Below, one piece after another: positions 16,939 to 25,161 of a DNA stretch of 64,000 nucleotides; within the stretch, counting starts at the first letter, position 1; each line of letters opens with the position of its first letter. Source of the DNA: a virus; IMG/VR virus record IMGVR_UViG_3300006925_000008, positions 1-64,000 of that record. The stretch is one strand, 5' to 3'. The notes under the pieces were generated by a model, which worked only from the letters and a program-made list of their open reading frames with translations, was not told the origin of the DNA and did no database searches. The position numbers and the translations under genes were made by a program.

Positions 16939-17978
16939 GCATTGAGCCATCCGCATCAGGAATCAAAGGAGTCAAGCCTCCGGGTATATACCCCATAGAA
17001 GGTCGAGATGGCTTGTATTCAGGATACGGCTATCACCCTGTTGATGGAGCATCCCCTGACTTTCTATTGAGGGTCAGTAAGTCATCATTGAATACATTTC
17101 AATTCTGCGAACAGCAGTATTTTATCAAATACATGCTTGGTGTTAAGGAGATGCAAAATGATAACATGTTGAGGGGGACAAATGTCCACGATGCCCTAGA
17201 GGACTTCTATGACGCTATTGACCTCGACCATGCTCAAGCCCTGAAAGAGGAGGGGGACATCAATGCCGTTTATCGATACTTTACTGGGTTCATTCCGAAT
17301 GTGAGTAAAGAGAAGGAATACAAAGGGGAGGTAAGCCCCTCAATGCCATTCACCCTAGGCGAGGAGGACCACCTCGACAGGTTAATGCAAATTGAAGCAG
17401 GCCGCTTTATGTCATCAGACCTAGAAAACTTCCTCCCCGTGATCAACGAGGACACACTAGATGCAATCATCGATTTGAATGTCGATGGTAAGACAATTTT
17501 AGTCCATTTGACGGGTATTGTCGATAGGGCGTTTGCTGATGGTGCTGGCAACCTGCATATTCACGAATTAAAGACTGGCCTGTGGAAGCACAGCGACGGC
17601 AAATTAGATTCAATGCGGAAGGAGATGGCATTCTATGTCTATTTGCTCCGCAAGTCCAAGGGACACCCTCTTAGCGGCACTACCGCCACCTATTGGGGCT
17701 GGGACCATACGAAGGGAGATACAGAAGGAAAAGAGTTGTATCGCTTTGTTGAGAATGTCCGTTCAGATTCAATTCAAGATGTGATAAGAGACCTGAAATC
17801 ATTGGTCCGAATGCACTTGAGATATACTGGGAACAACAATGGATGGATGTTTCCTCAAAAACCAAATGGCTGGGCCACTATGAAACTGTGCGAGCCTTGG
17901 TGCGCTGTCAAGGGCTTTTGCCCCAAATATGGGAGGGTATTGATGCCCCATGACATGAAGAAGGAGATAGAAATATGA
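16935..17978 (+). CDS. RecB/Cas4-family PD-(D/E)XK nuclease with Fe-S cysteines
   Basis: ATG 16935 follows GGAGGAG, giving 347 residues. The fold signatures are all present: SKSSLNTFQFCEQQYF, GTNVHDALEDF (His85), Asp197 in GIVDRAF, and HELKTG (Glu211, Lys213), followed by EMAFYVYLL where the QxxxY motif normally lies. Four cysteines (C58, C319, C323, C329) are placed as in Cas4 and AddB, which hold a 4Fe-4S cluster. It should be a metal-dependent exonuclease that resects DNA ends for the adjacent recombinase. There are no CRISPR genes nearby, so a Cas role is unlikely. Confidence 0.85.
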   Translation: MSIEPSASGIKGVKPPGIYPIEGRDGLYSGYGYHPVDGASPDFLLRVSKSSLNTFQFCEQQYFIKYMLGVKEMQNDNMLRGTNVHDALEDFYDAIDLDHAQALKEEGDINAVYRYFTGFIPNVSKEKEYKGEVSPSMPFTLGEEDHLDRLMQIEAGRFMSSDLENFLPVINEDTLDAIIDLNVDGKTILVHLTGIVDRAFADGAGNLHIHELKTGLWKHSDGKLDSMRKEMAFYVYLLRKSKGHPLSGTTATYWGWDHTKGDTEGKELYRFVENVRSDSIQDVIRDLKSLVRMHLRYTGNNNGWMFPQKPNGWATMKLCEPWCAVKGFCPKYGRVLMPHDMKKEIEI

Positions 17979-18391
17979 CTGATGAAGACGAATGGAATGT
18001 ATGCTTGAAGAAAATACCGCATGAATATGCTGTGCTGATCAAAACCTTAGTGAAGGCTTCACCTTTACAGGATGTGTCGGCAATGAAACAGGAATTGCTT
18101 TTGAAAGCAAATACGATTATGTCCGAATTGAATGAAAGAGCAAACAAGACAAAAACATTCAAAATATCTGACTTTCAAAAGGTTGACCCTCCATACGGTG
18201 CTGGCGTGGATTTGGACAAGTATTTCAGACCAACGACACGCTCAAACGATTTCACCCCTAACAAGAACGCTCACAAAAAGAAGAAGGTCGAACCCAAAAC
18301 TAAGAAAGCACCTAAGAAGACAAGAAAGGTTCGCAAAGACAAAGGGGTCAAGCGTGGTCCTCAAAAGAATCGAAAGAAGTCAAAGAAGTGA
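17975..18391 (+). CDS. Protein with a lysine-rich C-terminal tail
   Basis: A 138-residue protein whose start overlaps the nuclease stop. The N-terminal 70 residues are helical. The last 45 residues are extremely rich in Lys and Arg with AxKK/TKK-type repeats, like histone or linker-histone tails, so non-specific DNA binding is likely. It sits between the nuclease and the primase. A frame shifted over the same bases (18132-18440) is considered a shadow. Confidence 0.65.
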   Translation: MTDEDEWNVCLKKIPHEYAVLIKTLVKASPLQDVSAMKQELLLKANTIMSELNERANKTKTFKISDFQKVDPPYGAGVDLDKYFRPTTRSNDFTPNKNAHKKKKVEPKTKKAPKKTRKVRKDKGVKRGPQKNRKKSKK

Positions 18392-18397
18392 TCGTCA

Positions 18398-19498
18398 ATG
18401 GGTTCAATGTTCCGTCATTTCCCTCGTGAGGTCTGTATGAGGACTCGCAGGGTTGTAAAGAATGAGGAACAGTTACAGAAGTATGTCCTAGCCACCAATG
18501 GCAAAGACAACATAACCACCACCGTATATGGGTTCAGGGAGTTGAAGCCGAAAGGCAACCGTGGCGAGTATAATACCGCCATTGTCCCCCACTTCGTAGT
18601 TGACTTAGACAAAGACAGACTTCAGGGTATGAGCGATGCTGAAGCAGGACAGCGATGTTCTGAAGAGGCATGGCGGTTATCAGCGCACCTATTGGAAAAT
18701 GGATGGAGACATGCAGTATGGTTCACTGGCGGTGGTTTTCACATATGGGTCAACCTTGATCAGGAGTATGTCTTAGAACCTATGGAGTTGAATGACCTGC
18801 TTGTATCAGGCAGGGCGTTAATCTCAAAATGGGTCAAAGACATGGACTTACAAACACTTGACCCAGTTGTATCGTTTAGGCCTGACCGTCATATACGGAT
18901 ACCAAACTCATTCAATTTCAAACGAAACATATGGTCGATTCCCTTGTATTTAGGGGGCATCTCCGAGGGTTGGGACCATATTGTCCAAAGAGCCAAAGAA
19001 CCATCAAACATCAGCATGTGCTTAATGGGCGACAAGGGTATGCCCTTAGAAGTAATCAAGCGAGACCCAAATAATCCATTCGGCCCTCAAGGAGGAGGCT
19101 TTGCGAAGCAGGAGTTTAATGCTGAAGAGGTCGAAATAGAGATGAAGCGTATTGGGAATATCCCTATGTTGCCCTGTCTCGCTGAAGCCACATGTGAAAC
19201 TGGTGCAAATCCTCCGCACCTGCCGAGGGTGTATCTGATGATGTATCTGTTGGATTACTTCAACCGATTCGCACGACCCCCATCTAACTCAAAAATATCT
19301 ATCGATGATCGTGTCAATCAGGCACACGCATTCATCGCTCAATTGAAATGGGCTGATTACAAGCCTGATGTAACTCACAAGTATCTCAAGCACGGGGCGG
19401 AAAGGCAATACCAAACACCGACCTGCCCCACATTATATCGTGAAGGATTATGCGTGGGTAAATGTCCATTTTATGATGGCAAAGGAGTTGGAAATTAG
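18398..19498 (+). CDS. Archaeo-eukaryotic primase with fused PriL-type Fe-S domain
   Basis: A 366-residue protein. The catalytic AEP core shows FVVDLDKD (Asp69 and Asp71, metal ligands), the GGGFH motif (His115), and the later DPVVSFRPDRHIRIPNS region. The C-terminal half resembles the PriL C-terminal Fe-S domain: PC at 260, RVYLMMYLLDYF, then Cys343, Cys352 and Cys356 in the TLYREGLCVGKCPFY context. It thus combines PriS and PriL functions in one chain, as in some plasmid and virus primases, and would make primers (possibly DNA) for viral replication. The segment FRHFPREVCMRTRRV looks protein-like, so ATG 18398 is preferred; ATG 18437, preceded by GTGAGGT, is an alternative. Confidence 0.85.
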   Translation: MGSMFRHFPREVCMRTRRVVKNEEQLQKYVLATNGKDNITTTVYGFRELKPKGNRGEYNTAIVPHFVVDLDKDRLQGMSDAEAGQRCSEEAWRLSAHLLENGWRHAVWFTGGGFHIWVNLDQEYVLEPMELNDLLVSGRALISKWVKDMDLQTLDPVVSFRPDRHIRIPNSFNFKRNIWSIPLYLGGISEGWDHIVQRAKEPSNISMCLMGDKGMPLEVIKRDPNNPFGPQGGGFAKQEFNAEEVEIEMKRIGNIPMLPCLAEATCETGANPPHLPRVYLMMYLLDYFNRFARPPSNSKISIDDRVNQAHAFIAQLKWADYKPDVTHKYLKHGAERQYQTPTCPTLYREGLCVGKCPFYDGKGVGN

Positions 19499-19636
19499 AT
19501 GACAAAAGAATGTAAATATATGCATCATAAAATATGCACAGGCGAAGCAACTGAAAGAAACAAATGGAATGTGGCAATGTGTAAATCATGCCTTAACCAT
19601 TGGACAAAATATGGGGGGAAAGCAGTTGTCAGATAA
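19499..19636 (+). CDS. 45-residue zinc-finger microprotein
   Basis: ATG 19499 follows the primase stop without a gap; the frame ends TAA at 19634-19636. It contains ECKYMHHKIC and MCKSCLNH, enough Cys and His for a zinc site, and is basic overall. It overlaps the start of the next gene in another frame. Its position and paired motifs suggest a real gene. Confidence 0.6.
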   Translation: MTKECKYMHHKICTGEATERNKWNVAMCKSCLNHWTKYGGKAVVR

Positions 19637-19928
19637 ATTGCCTGCTTGGAATGCTCGTGCAATGCAAATGCCTGATGGAGGCGTTCAATATGTTATTCTT
19701 CAGGGTGAACAGCCGGTTGCCTTTACAGGCGACCAAAACTTTGCTCGTCTAGTGATCGATTTGTTGGAGACCCATAGGACTCCGATGTTTCAAGAAATCC
19801 TAGGTGAAATTGCTAAAAGGCAGGGCAGGGATTCTGTTGACTTCAATGAAGTGCCTGAAACCGCTGATGACGACCTTGAACGAATGAAGGCTGAACGACT
19901 CGCCAAACTCGATAAAGAGGATGATTGA
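19611..19928 (+). CDS. Hypothetical protein
   Basis: About 105 residues from ATG 19611; alternatively TTG 19626, for which GGGGGG at 19613-19618 would be the Shine-Dalgarno. A beta-hairpin-like N-terminal half (GGVQYVILQGEQPVAFTG) leads into helices and an acidic C-terminal tail (ETADDDLERMKAERLAKL). No family recognised. Confidence 0.6.
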   Translation: MGGKQLSDKLPAWNARAMQMPDGGVQYVILQGEQPVAFTGDQNFARLVIDLLETHRTPMFQEILGEIAKRQGRDSVDFNEVPETADDDLERMKAERLAKLDKEDD

Positions 19929-20082
19929 GTTGCGTCTTACAGTTGTTGTTTGCGTCAACACTGGATGTGACAACAATGTCCGTTCAGGATTCAGGCGGTG
20001 CGTTTCATGCTTGCAGGGCTGGACCCCTGCGAAGAGAAAGGAACAGGCTGACAAAATCAAGGCAATGCAGGAGGAGGAATGA
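19921..20082 (+). CDS. 53-residue zinc-binding microprotein
   Basis: ATG 19921 overlaps the end of the previous gene and the frame ends TGA at 20080-20082 inside the next ATG (20079). Cysteines occur as VCVNTGC and RCVSC, followed by a basic helix KRKEQADKIKAMQ. The tight overlaps on both sides and paired cysteines support translation. Confidence 0.6.
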   Translation: MIELRLTVVVCVNTGCDNNVRSGFRRCVSCLQGWTPAKRKEQADKIKAMQEEE

Positions 20083-20297
20083 TGTCAACAGTCATCGTGT
20101 CAGAAAAAGGCTGGGTTGCTGACTGGGGGGTATGCTCTCATCCTGAATGCAGTAAGCCAGCACATCCCATGTCAGGCACACATTGGCTGTGCGTGAATCA
20201 CTATGCTGATTGGCATAACGGATATGCTAAACACTATGGTTGGTCGATAATCGACCCTAATGAAATACTTCAGGAGGTTGAAGAAGATGCCTGCTGA
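20079..20297 (+). CDS. Small zinc-finger protein
   Basis: A 72-residue protein starting in an ATGA overlap after GGAGGAGG. The zinc ligands are probably CSHPEC and LCVNH, about 16 residues apart. The middle contains HPMSGTHW. It overlaps the first bases of the nuclease gene. Unknown function. Confidence 0.65.
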   Translation: MMSTVIVSEKGWVADWGVCSHPECSKPAHPMSGTHWLCVNHYADWHNGYAKHYGWSIIDPNEILQEVEEDAC

Positions 20298-21000
20298 AAA
20301 GATTCTATTCATTGACAACAGGGAGCGTTCAGGTCTTGAAGCACTTGTCAAAAAGTATCTCGACAAGAACAAGAAACTGAAGTATCAGACCCGACAGAAC
20401 ATGATCACAGACTACGCCTTTGCTAGTGTCGGCATTGAATCAAAGTCAATAGAGGACTACATGCAAAGCCTGCATAGTGGACACTTAGAACATCAATTGC
20501 ATAACCTTGATGACAATTACAATCAAGGCATCCTTTTGATTTGGGGGACTCTTGACAAATATGTAGCCAATGCCAAAAAAGGTGGTCGTAAAATCCCCTA
20601 TGCACGAGCATGGGCCAGTTATGTCGGTTCCTTAGCGAGGTGGGCTGTTGACTACGATATATCCATCATCACATTCCCTGACCGCTCATCGGCGGCTAGA
20701 TTCATCTGTAAGAGATTTGAGAAGCATGACACCATTGGCTCGTCATCGACATATCGTGTTATGAGGAGAACCAACTCCGAGGACATGCGTATGGATGTGT
20801 TGAGAGCGGCAGGTTGTAGTGAAGCAATTGCACGGCGTTTGATCGATGCTCATGGTTCTGTAACTGAAATCGCTGGCTTGACCGCCAAAGAATTGATGCA
20901 GGCCGAGGGTGTAGGAAAGGTTCGGGCGCAAAAAATAATCACTGTGCTGAACAGTGAAGAGGCTGTCCCAAATGAAAAAGTCAAGATGACAAGGGCGTGA
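20287..21000 (+). CDS. XPF/Hef-type structure-specific nuclease
   Basis: ATG 20287 is chosen because GGAGG lies about 9 bases upstream; 237 residues. The ERCC4 nuclease domain shows FIDNRERSG (Asp10), ITDYAFASVGIESKS and D57, corresponding to the ERKxxxD active site with Arg changed to Ser (E51, S52, K53, D57). A tandem helix-hairpin-helix region follows near the C-terminus (LIDAHGSVTEIAGL, AEGVGKVRAQKI). Such enzymes cut branched DNA, for example forks and recombination intermediates. It has no helicase domain, like short crenarchaeal-type XPF. It probably resolves structures formed during viral replication. Confidence 0.85.
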   Translation: MPAEKILFIDNRERSGLEALVKKYLDKNKKLKYQTRQNMITDYAFASVGIESKSIEDYMQSLHSGHLEHQLHNLDDNYNQGILLIWGTLDKYVANAKKGGRKIPYARAWASYVGSLARWAVDYDISIITFPDRSSAARFICKRFEKHDTIGSSSTYRVMRRTNSEDMRMDVLRAAGCSEAIARRLIDAHGSVTEIAGLTAKELMQAEGVGKVRAQKIITVLNSEEAVPNEKVKMTRA

Positions 21001-21049
21001 GTGTTGAAATACTTGACCATCATCCCATAAACTCCACAGGTGTAAAAAC

Positions 21050-22498
21050 ATGCTATTGAGACCAACTACTGATGCTGGCGGGAGAAAGTGGGATGACTAT
21101 ACTCTAGTCAAATCCGACTTTGAAGGCAGTAAATACATACGCAACTACATTTCACGATTCAACACAGTCTCTTTCTTTAACGAATATGCGGGGATGCTTT
21201 CATACTTCTTTGTAGCAGGCCAAGCACTTTCACCATACATGCGAATACCAATACATGGCGCACATGTTGATTGTAGGGTGCATGTCTATTGGATTCAACA
21301 ATCAAGGACTGGTAAATCGATTGCATATGAGTTTACGGCAAAACTGTTGAGAGCGTGCGGTATTGAAACCGAGTCTTTCAGTGGTGGCTCCGATGCTAAA
21401 ATGATCGGAACGGTCATACAACAAGCAACATACGACGATGACGGCAAACCAAACGGTGAGGAATATGTCACGGTCCCCGGTATCCTAAATGGATACAAAA
21501 CGCTTCTATTCGATGAAGCGAGTATATTGCTGAATGATGCAAAGGCATATTTCAGCGACAAAATCCTCTATCTCCAACAAGCGATGGCCCCGATAGGCAG
21601 TGAGACCAATGTATTGGTTAAGCACCTTGTGGGGGGGTCTGTGAGGACTCCATCAGGTGTCTCCTTATGGATGACCACCTATCCGCCAAAGGACATCATG
21701 TCGCATGTCTTAGAGAAGGGATTCTTTCAGCGTGTGTTTCTATATCAAAATGATGTAGGTGTCGAACAGCGTCAAACCACCAGTGAACATCGGATGGGGG
21801 GCGTATATGTCCCCGTCCCCGACAAGGTTTGGTCTTATGAAAACCTAGCCGAGTTTATTTTGGACATTCAAGGCTTGGTTAAGGCACGGTTACTGAAGGC
21901 CGCAGGTCTAACTGATGAGGAATGGGACGAGTTGGAGGAGGGTGTGAAAGAGGAGATTGCCATTCGTCACACATACGACATATTCAACATAGGCCCGTCA
22001 TATCATGCCGCACTGTTGAATGCTGTTGACGACTATTATGCACTGATCAAAGGAATCAACAATGACATCATCAGGGAGACAGCAATGTCATTTATTCCCA
22101 ATGTCGAAAACTACACTATCATTTTCGCCAACATCATTGCCGCCACCATGAAGACATCCGTCATCACAGCCGACCATGTAATGATGGCCACTGAAATCAT
22201 TTATGACAACCTCCATAATCTCATTATTTGGCTTGAACAGAAGCAAGATGTCAAGGCAAAGAAGCGAAGAGAGAATGAGATGCACGGCTGGAAAAAGGCA
22301 TACAACTTATGTGGCAAGTTTGCTCATAAGAAGTCAAACAAAGAAGTCGTGGCTAAGAAGGACCTTGAGAAGAGGTATGCCTCCGAAGCGGCTGTCAGCA
22401 CTAGAACCGCTGAAAGAAGGCTTGACAAGTTGATTGCCAACAGTCAGGCTGAACGGTTGATGGATGGCCGAAAAGCATTCATACACTTGAGTTGGTAA
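21050..22498 (+). CDS. Helicase-like P-loop ATPase next to the primase
   Basis: A 482-residue protein from ATG 21050 with AGGTG 11 bases upstream. Walker A is unusual, QQSRTGKS (83-90); Walker B is LLFDEAS (D155, E156). A sensor-like SLWMTTYPP strand and an FQRVFLYQ segment follow. The last 100 residues contain a winged-helix-like region (KKDLEKRYASEAAVSTRTAERRLDKL). The arrangement resembles phage replicative ATPases of the DUF3987 or MCM/SF3-like kind. It is placed with the primase and nucleases, so a replicative helicase role is the best guess. Family level is uncertain. Confidence 0.55.
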   Translation: MLLRPTTDAGGRKWDDYTLVKSDFEGSKYIRNYISRFNTVSFFNEYAGMLSYFFVAGQALSPYMRIPIHGAHVDCRVHVYWIQQSRTGKSIAYEFTAKLLRACGIETESFSGGSDAKMIGTVIQQATYDDDGKPNGEEYVTVPGILNGYKTLLFDEASILLNDAKAYFSDKILYLQQAMAPIGSETNVLVKHLVGGSVRTPSGVSLWMTTYPPKDIMSHVLEKGFFQRVFLYQNDVGVEQRQTTSEHRMGGVYVPVPDKVWSYENLAEFILDIQGLVKARLLKAAGLTDEEWDELEEGVKEEIAIRHTYDIFNIGPSYHAALLNAVDDYYALIKGINNDIIRETAMSFIPNVENYTIIFANIIAATMKTSVITADHVMMATEIIYDNLHNLIIWLEQKQDVKAKKRRENEMHGWKKAYNLCGKFAHKKSNKEVVAKKDLEKRYASEAAVSTRTAERRLDKLIANSQAERLMDGRKAFIHLSW

Positions 22499-23229
22499 TG
22501 ATGTTTAAGAAAAGTCTAGGAAATTGGTTAGAAGAAAACAGGGTATATACGATCAAGGCATTTTCTGAAACGGATGCCTGCGATTTACCACATGGCTGGG
22601 AAAAGCCTAGCGAGTTTACTTTGAATGCCATCGTAATCAAAGGCGGGCATGGCGAGCATCTAGTTTTCACTGACGAGATATACACAGTCAAAATAAATGC
22701 ACGGACTGTTGAAGTTAGGAACCTCGACACTTTTACTGAATGGGTTCAAGGTTTGCACCCCGAATCAGTAATTGTAGGGTATGGCTCAAAAAACTTCGAC
22801 ATACCGTTGATTGAGTCTGTGTATCCTCTCGCCTTTATTAACCGAAAAGGGGACCTTCTATTTCACGACCTGTTAGAATTGGTTCAGGACATGACAGCGA
22901 AACACTACGACTCATACCCCCGAAGAATATCCTTGACGGCTTTAGCCAGTATGAACAAAATCCGTGATTCTATAATCCCATTACCTAGTATCGTGACTTC
23001 AACCTTACAATTGCTATCAATGTGGCGTTCTAAGAACAAGGCAGGAGTCTTGAAAAACCTCATTGCTGAAGCCCATACAATTGCACGCTTAATGTGGCAA
23101 ATGGACATAGATGATGGTTCGTTGTTGATCAGGGACGAAAGAACGGACAAAAGAGTCAGACTTACTGCTGACGACTTTTCGATTCGTTCCGACACGACTC
23201 CCGAAGACCATCCGAAAACATCCGAGTAA
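22498..23229 (+). CDS. Exonuclease-like (DEDD fold) protein, active site incomplete
   Basis: About 243 residues from ATG 22498. The segment VIVGYGSKNFDIPLIES matches the Exo II motif of PolB-type 3'-5' exonucleases (G-[HY]-N..FD.P). Upstream, where DxE of Exo I should lie, the strand reads LNAIVIKGG with no acidic pair. The expected Exo III Asp is also not obvious in LIAEAHTIARLMW. It may be an inactivated relative or just very divergent. Its 3' end overlaps a leftward gene by 68 bases at the convergence point of the two transcription directions. Confidence 0.45.
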   Translation: MMFKKSLGNWLEENRVYTIKAFSETDACDLPHGWEKPSEFTLNAIVIKGGHGEHLVFTDEIYTVKINARTVEVRNLDTFTEWVQGLHPESVIVGYGSKNFDIPLIESVYPLAFINRKGDLLFHDLLELVQDMTAKHYDSYPRRISLTALASMNKIRDSIIPLPSIVTSTLQLLSMWRSKNKAGVLKNLIAEAHTIARLMWQMDIDDGSLLIRDERTDKRVRLTADDFSIRSDTTPEDHPKTSE

Positions 23230-23356
23230 ACTCCTCGCCGTCCTCGTCTTCTATCTGTATCGGGATGTCTGTAAAATCCATTTTGAATGCTTCAATCATT
23301 ATACCGAATAGCACTAGAACCATTAGGACCCCTGTAAAGAAAAGTAAACCCACCAT
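23162..23356 (-). CDS. Small single-span membrane protein, end of late operon
   Basis: A 64-residue protein with one clear N-terminal membrane helix (VGLLFFTGVLMVLVLFGIMI) followed by an acidic and then basic soluble tail. It is the last leftward gene, 21 bases after the methyltransferase-like gene, and overlaps the converging exonuclease-like gene. Late position and a single helix would suit a holin-like or envelope-interacting protein, but nothing proves this. The start has only a weak ribosome site. Confidence 0.55.
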   Translation of the reverse strand: MVGLLFFTGVLMVLVLFGIMIEAFKMDFTDIPIQIEDEDGEEFTRMFSDGLRESCRNESKSRQQ

Positions 23357-23377
23357 CTGTCTCGATACATGGAGGGG

Positions 23378-24739
23378 TCAGCGGCGCATGAAGTTTTCGA
23401 TTATCTCCCGTGGACTAACCACGGCTTGACCCATTGGTGATTGAGACAGGCCATGCTCTTTTTCAGTTGCTAGGATTGCGTCTAAGCCCTCGCCGTAGGG
23501 AATCAGTGAGCGTGTGAAGTATGCAGGTGCGGTGACATTCCTGCCCGCTCTATTCGTAAACGAGATAGGGCCTAATTCATTGATACCCGCTCTTGCGCCC
23601 GGAGGTGCGGCGGCGTAGTATTGATTCCCGTATCGCCCTGTTCTGATCGATTTAGGTTCCTCCCATTGACCCTCGGATTTACCTCTTGGTTTGGACCTCC
23701 AATACTTTCCGTCAGTCAATTGAGGATAATCAGGCTCTCCGCTTAATTCAGGGGCATGACTCAACCGCTCTTTGAAGTCCTTGCTACCTCCCTGTGAGAG
23801 GAGTTGCTTCAACTCATGGGCCTGCAAGTTTCTTTGTTCACCAGCACCCGGCATGTCATTGTAAAGGACATTACTGCCGTATAGGATGTCATTCAACGGG
23901 TCTTTTGCACCTTTCAATCTAGGGCGTGGTGTCCAGTCTTTAGGAAAATGACCAAATAAATCAGTGGGCTTCAATTCGGGGATGCCCCCTCCGCCCACAT
24001 GCATTCTTTGAGGCAACAGTGGAGAGAAGTCAGTGATACCGAATAATTCAGATGAAGCGGGGTCTTGATACGAAGCGTGTTGAATGTTTGCCATATCCCA
24101 ATCGCCAAAGGAGGTGGGGTGGTATCTCAACACAGACACCGGGTTCTCGATGAATGCTTTCATATCAGGGTTGTATTCACGAAGGTCCTCCATCAAATCA
24201 AAGGTTCTTTGCATTGTCCTTTGACTGTTTATAGCGGCCTCATTCTTTGGTTCCCAGCCTGCCGCTAAGTCTTCAGGGTATTCCTCGTCGGTCCCTCTTA
24301 GCATATTCAATTCACGCTTTAGGTTCCTCCCTCCGAGTTTCCATTGGTCGGGGGTTTTCCATGTATTACCGATTTGTTGCATTGACCATCCTTCGCACGG
24401 TCCACTAGCAAATAATAAATCGATAGGCCCACCAAAGTCATCAATCATTTGATCAGCCGTGAGGTTGAGAATGTTGACTCGCTTATCGGGAAGGATTCCA
24501 ATTGGTTTTCCTTTATGCTGGTCCCAGTCATATCCAATTACATTATGACCTCTATCACGGGCCGCAGTGGACCATCCAGCGTGGACATTTGGCGTGCCAT
24601 CAGGTCCAACGGACCCGCCAACAGCGGAGAATAAATCGGCAACATTCAGGCGATGATCATGAGATTTCATTAAAGCGGCCTCCAAGAGCATCCACCCTCT
24701 CATTGCCTCCTTATTAGATCGCCTATCCATCAATCTCAC
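23378..24739 (-). CDS. DNA cytosine-5 methyltransferase-like protein
   Basis: A 453-residue protein with SAM-methyltransferase motifs in C5-MTase order: NVADLFSAVGG (32-42, motif I), VIGYDWD (67-73, motif II), LLFASGPCEGWS (108-119, motif IV with catalytic Cys115) and AFIENPVSVLR (195-205, motif VI with ENP for ENV). Typical motifs VIII-X are not recognisable; the C-terminal 200 residues are unique. It could modify viral DNA against restriction. Unusually, it lies at the end of the structural operon rather than with the replication genes. The start overlaps the previous stop by four bases. Confidence 0.65.
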   Translation of the reverse strand: MRLMDRRSNKEAMRGWMLLEAALMKSHDHRLNVADLFSAVGGSVGPDGTPNVHAGWSTAARDRGHNVIGYDWDQHKGKPIGILPDKRVNILNLTADQMIDDFGGPIDLLFASGPCEGWSMQQIGNTWKTPDQWKLGGRNLKRELNMLRGTDEEYPEDLAAGWEPKNEAAINSQRTMQRTFDLMEDLREYNPDMKAFIENPVSVLRYHPTSFGDWDMANIQHASYQDPASSELFGITDFSPLLPQRMHVGGGGIPELKPTDLFGHFPKDWTPRPRLKGAKDPLNDILYGSNVLYNDMPGAGEQRNLQAHELKQLLSQGGSKDFKERLSHAPELSGEPDYPQLTDGKYWRSKPRGKSEGQWEEPKSIRTGRYGNQYYAAAPPGARAGINELGPISFTNRAGRNVTAPAYFTRSLIPYGEGLDAILATEKEHGLSQSPMGQAVVSPREIIENFMRR

Positions 24740-25014
24740 CGACTTGTTGATGCACGACTGCCGCCAGCACCTAGTTGCCTTCTCATAGCGGGCCTGACAT
24801 TGCCACGACTCTTGTTTCGTTTGTATCGCCTAGCGGTTTTACCACGCTTGTTTTTGCGGCTTACCGTCCATGCTTTGTTCTTAGCCTGACGCACGGGCCT
24901 GTCTGAAATGTTGTTTTTACTGTATCCTTTGAATCGCCCTTTGTCAAGGTCTTTCAAGACAGCGAGTCCGGCTTCAACTGCACGGCTTTCAACCGAGGCC
25001 TCACTCTCCGCCAT
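24736..25014 (-). CDS. Small very basic protein
   Basis: A 92-residue protein with an acidic, helical first third (MAESEASVESRAVEAG) and a strongly Lys/Arg-rich remainder (SRKNKRGKTARRYKRNK), ending in a Gly/Ser/Arg-rich tail. This composition fits DNA condensation or packaging protein roles. It lies between the tail-tip genes and the methyltransferase-like gene. Confidence 0.6.
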   Translation of the reverse strand: MAESEASVESRAVEAGLAVLKDLDKGRFKGYSKNNISDRPVRQAKNKAWTVSRKNKRGKTARRYKRNKSRGNVRPAMRRQLGAGGSRASTSR

Positions 25015-25157
25015 ATATTAGCGCACAATGGACACTCCCATAGATGTATCCTTTCACGGCTCCCCGCATAAAACCCATTTATACGAATCGCTAAGACCAC
25101 ATTCTTGCATTTCGGGCAATCCTGTGAAATCTTGTCGGTGTATTTTCTAGGTTGGAT
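24954..25157 (-). CDS. Zinc-ribbon frame without a canonical start
   Basis: The 147-base gap between two late genes holds an open frame encoding DCPKCKNVVL and, 29 residues later, ECPLCANIW, a convincing zinc ribbon. The frame overlaps the next gene and stops at 24954-24956. The only standard start codon (a GTG) lies after the first CxxC; before it there are only ATT and ATC codons. It may use a non-standard start, be joined by frameshift, or be a decayed gene. Confidence 0.4.
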   Translation of the reverse strand: MQPRKYTDKISQDCPKCKNVVLAIRINGFYAGSRERIHLWECPLCANIWRRVRPRLKAVQLKPDSLS

Positions 25158-25161
25158 TTAC

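Noticed and set aside
16935-17978. CRISPR Cas4
   Set aside because: Although the fold and Fe-S cysteines match Cas4, there is no CRISPR array or cas gene nearby, and it sits among recombination and replication genes.
18132-18440. 102-residue frame overlapping the lysine-tail protein
   Set aside because: Ser/Thr/Arg-rich low-complexity translation of the Lys-rich tail in another frame; no independent start or motifs.
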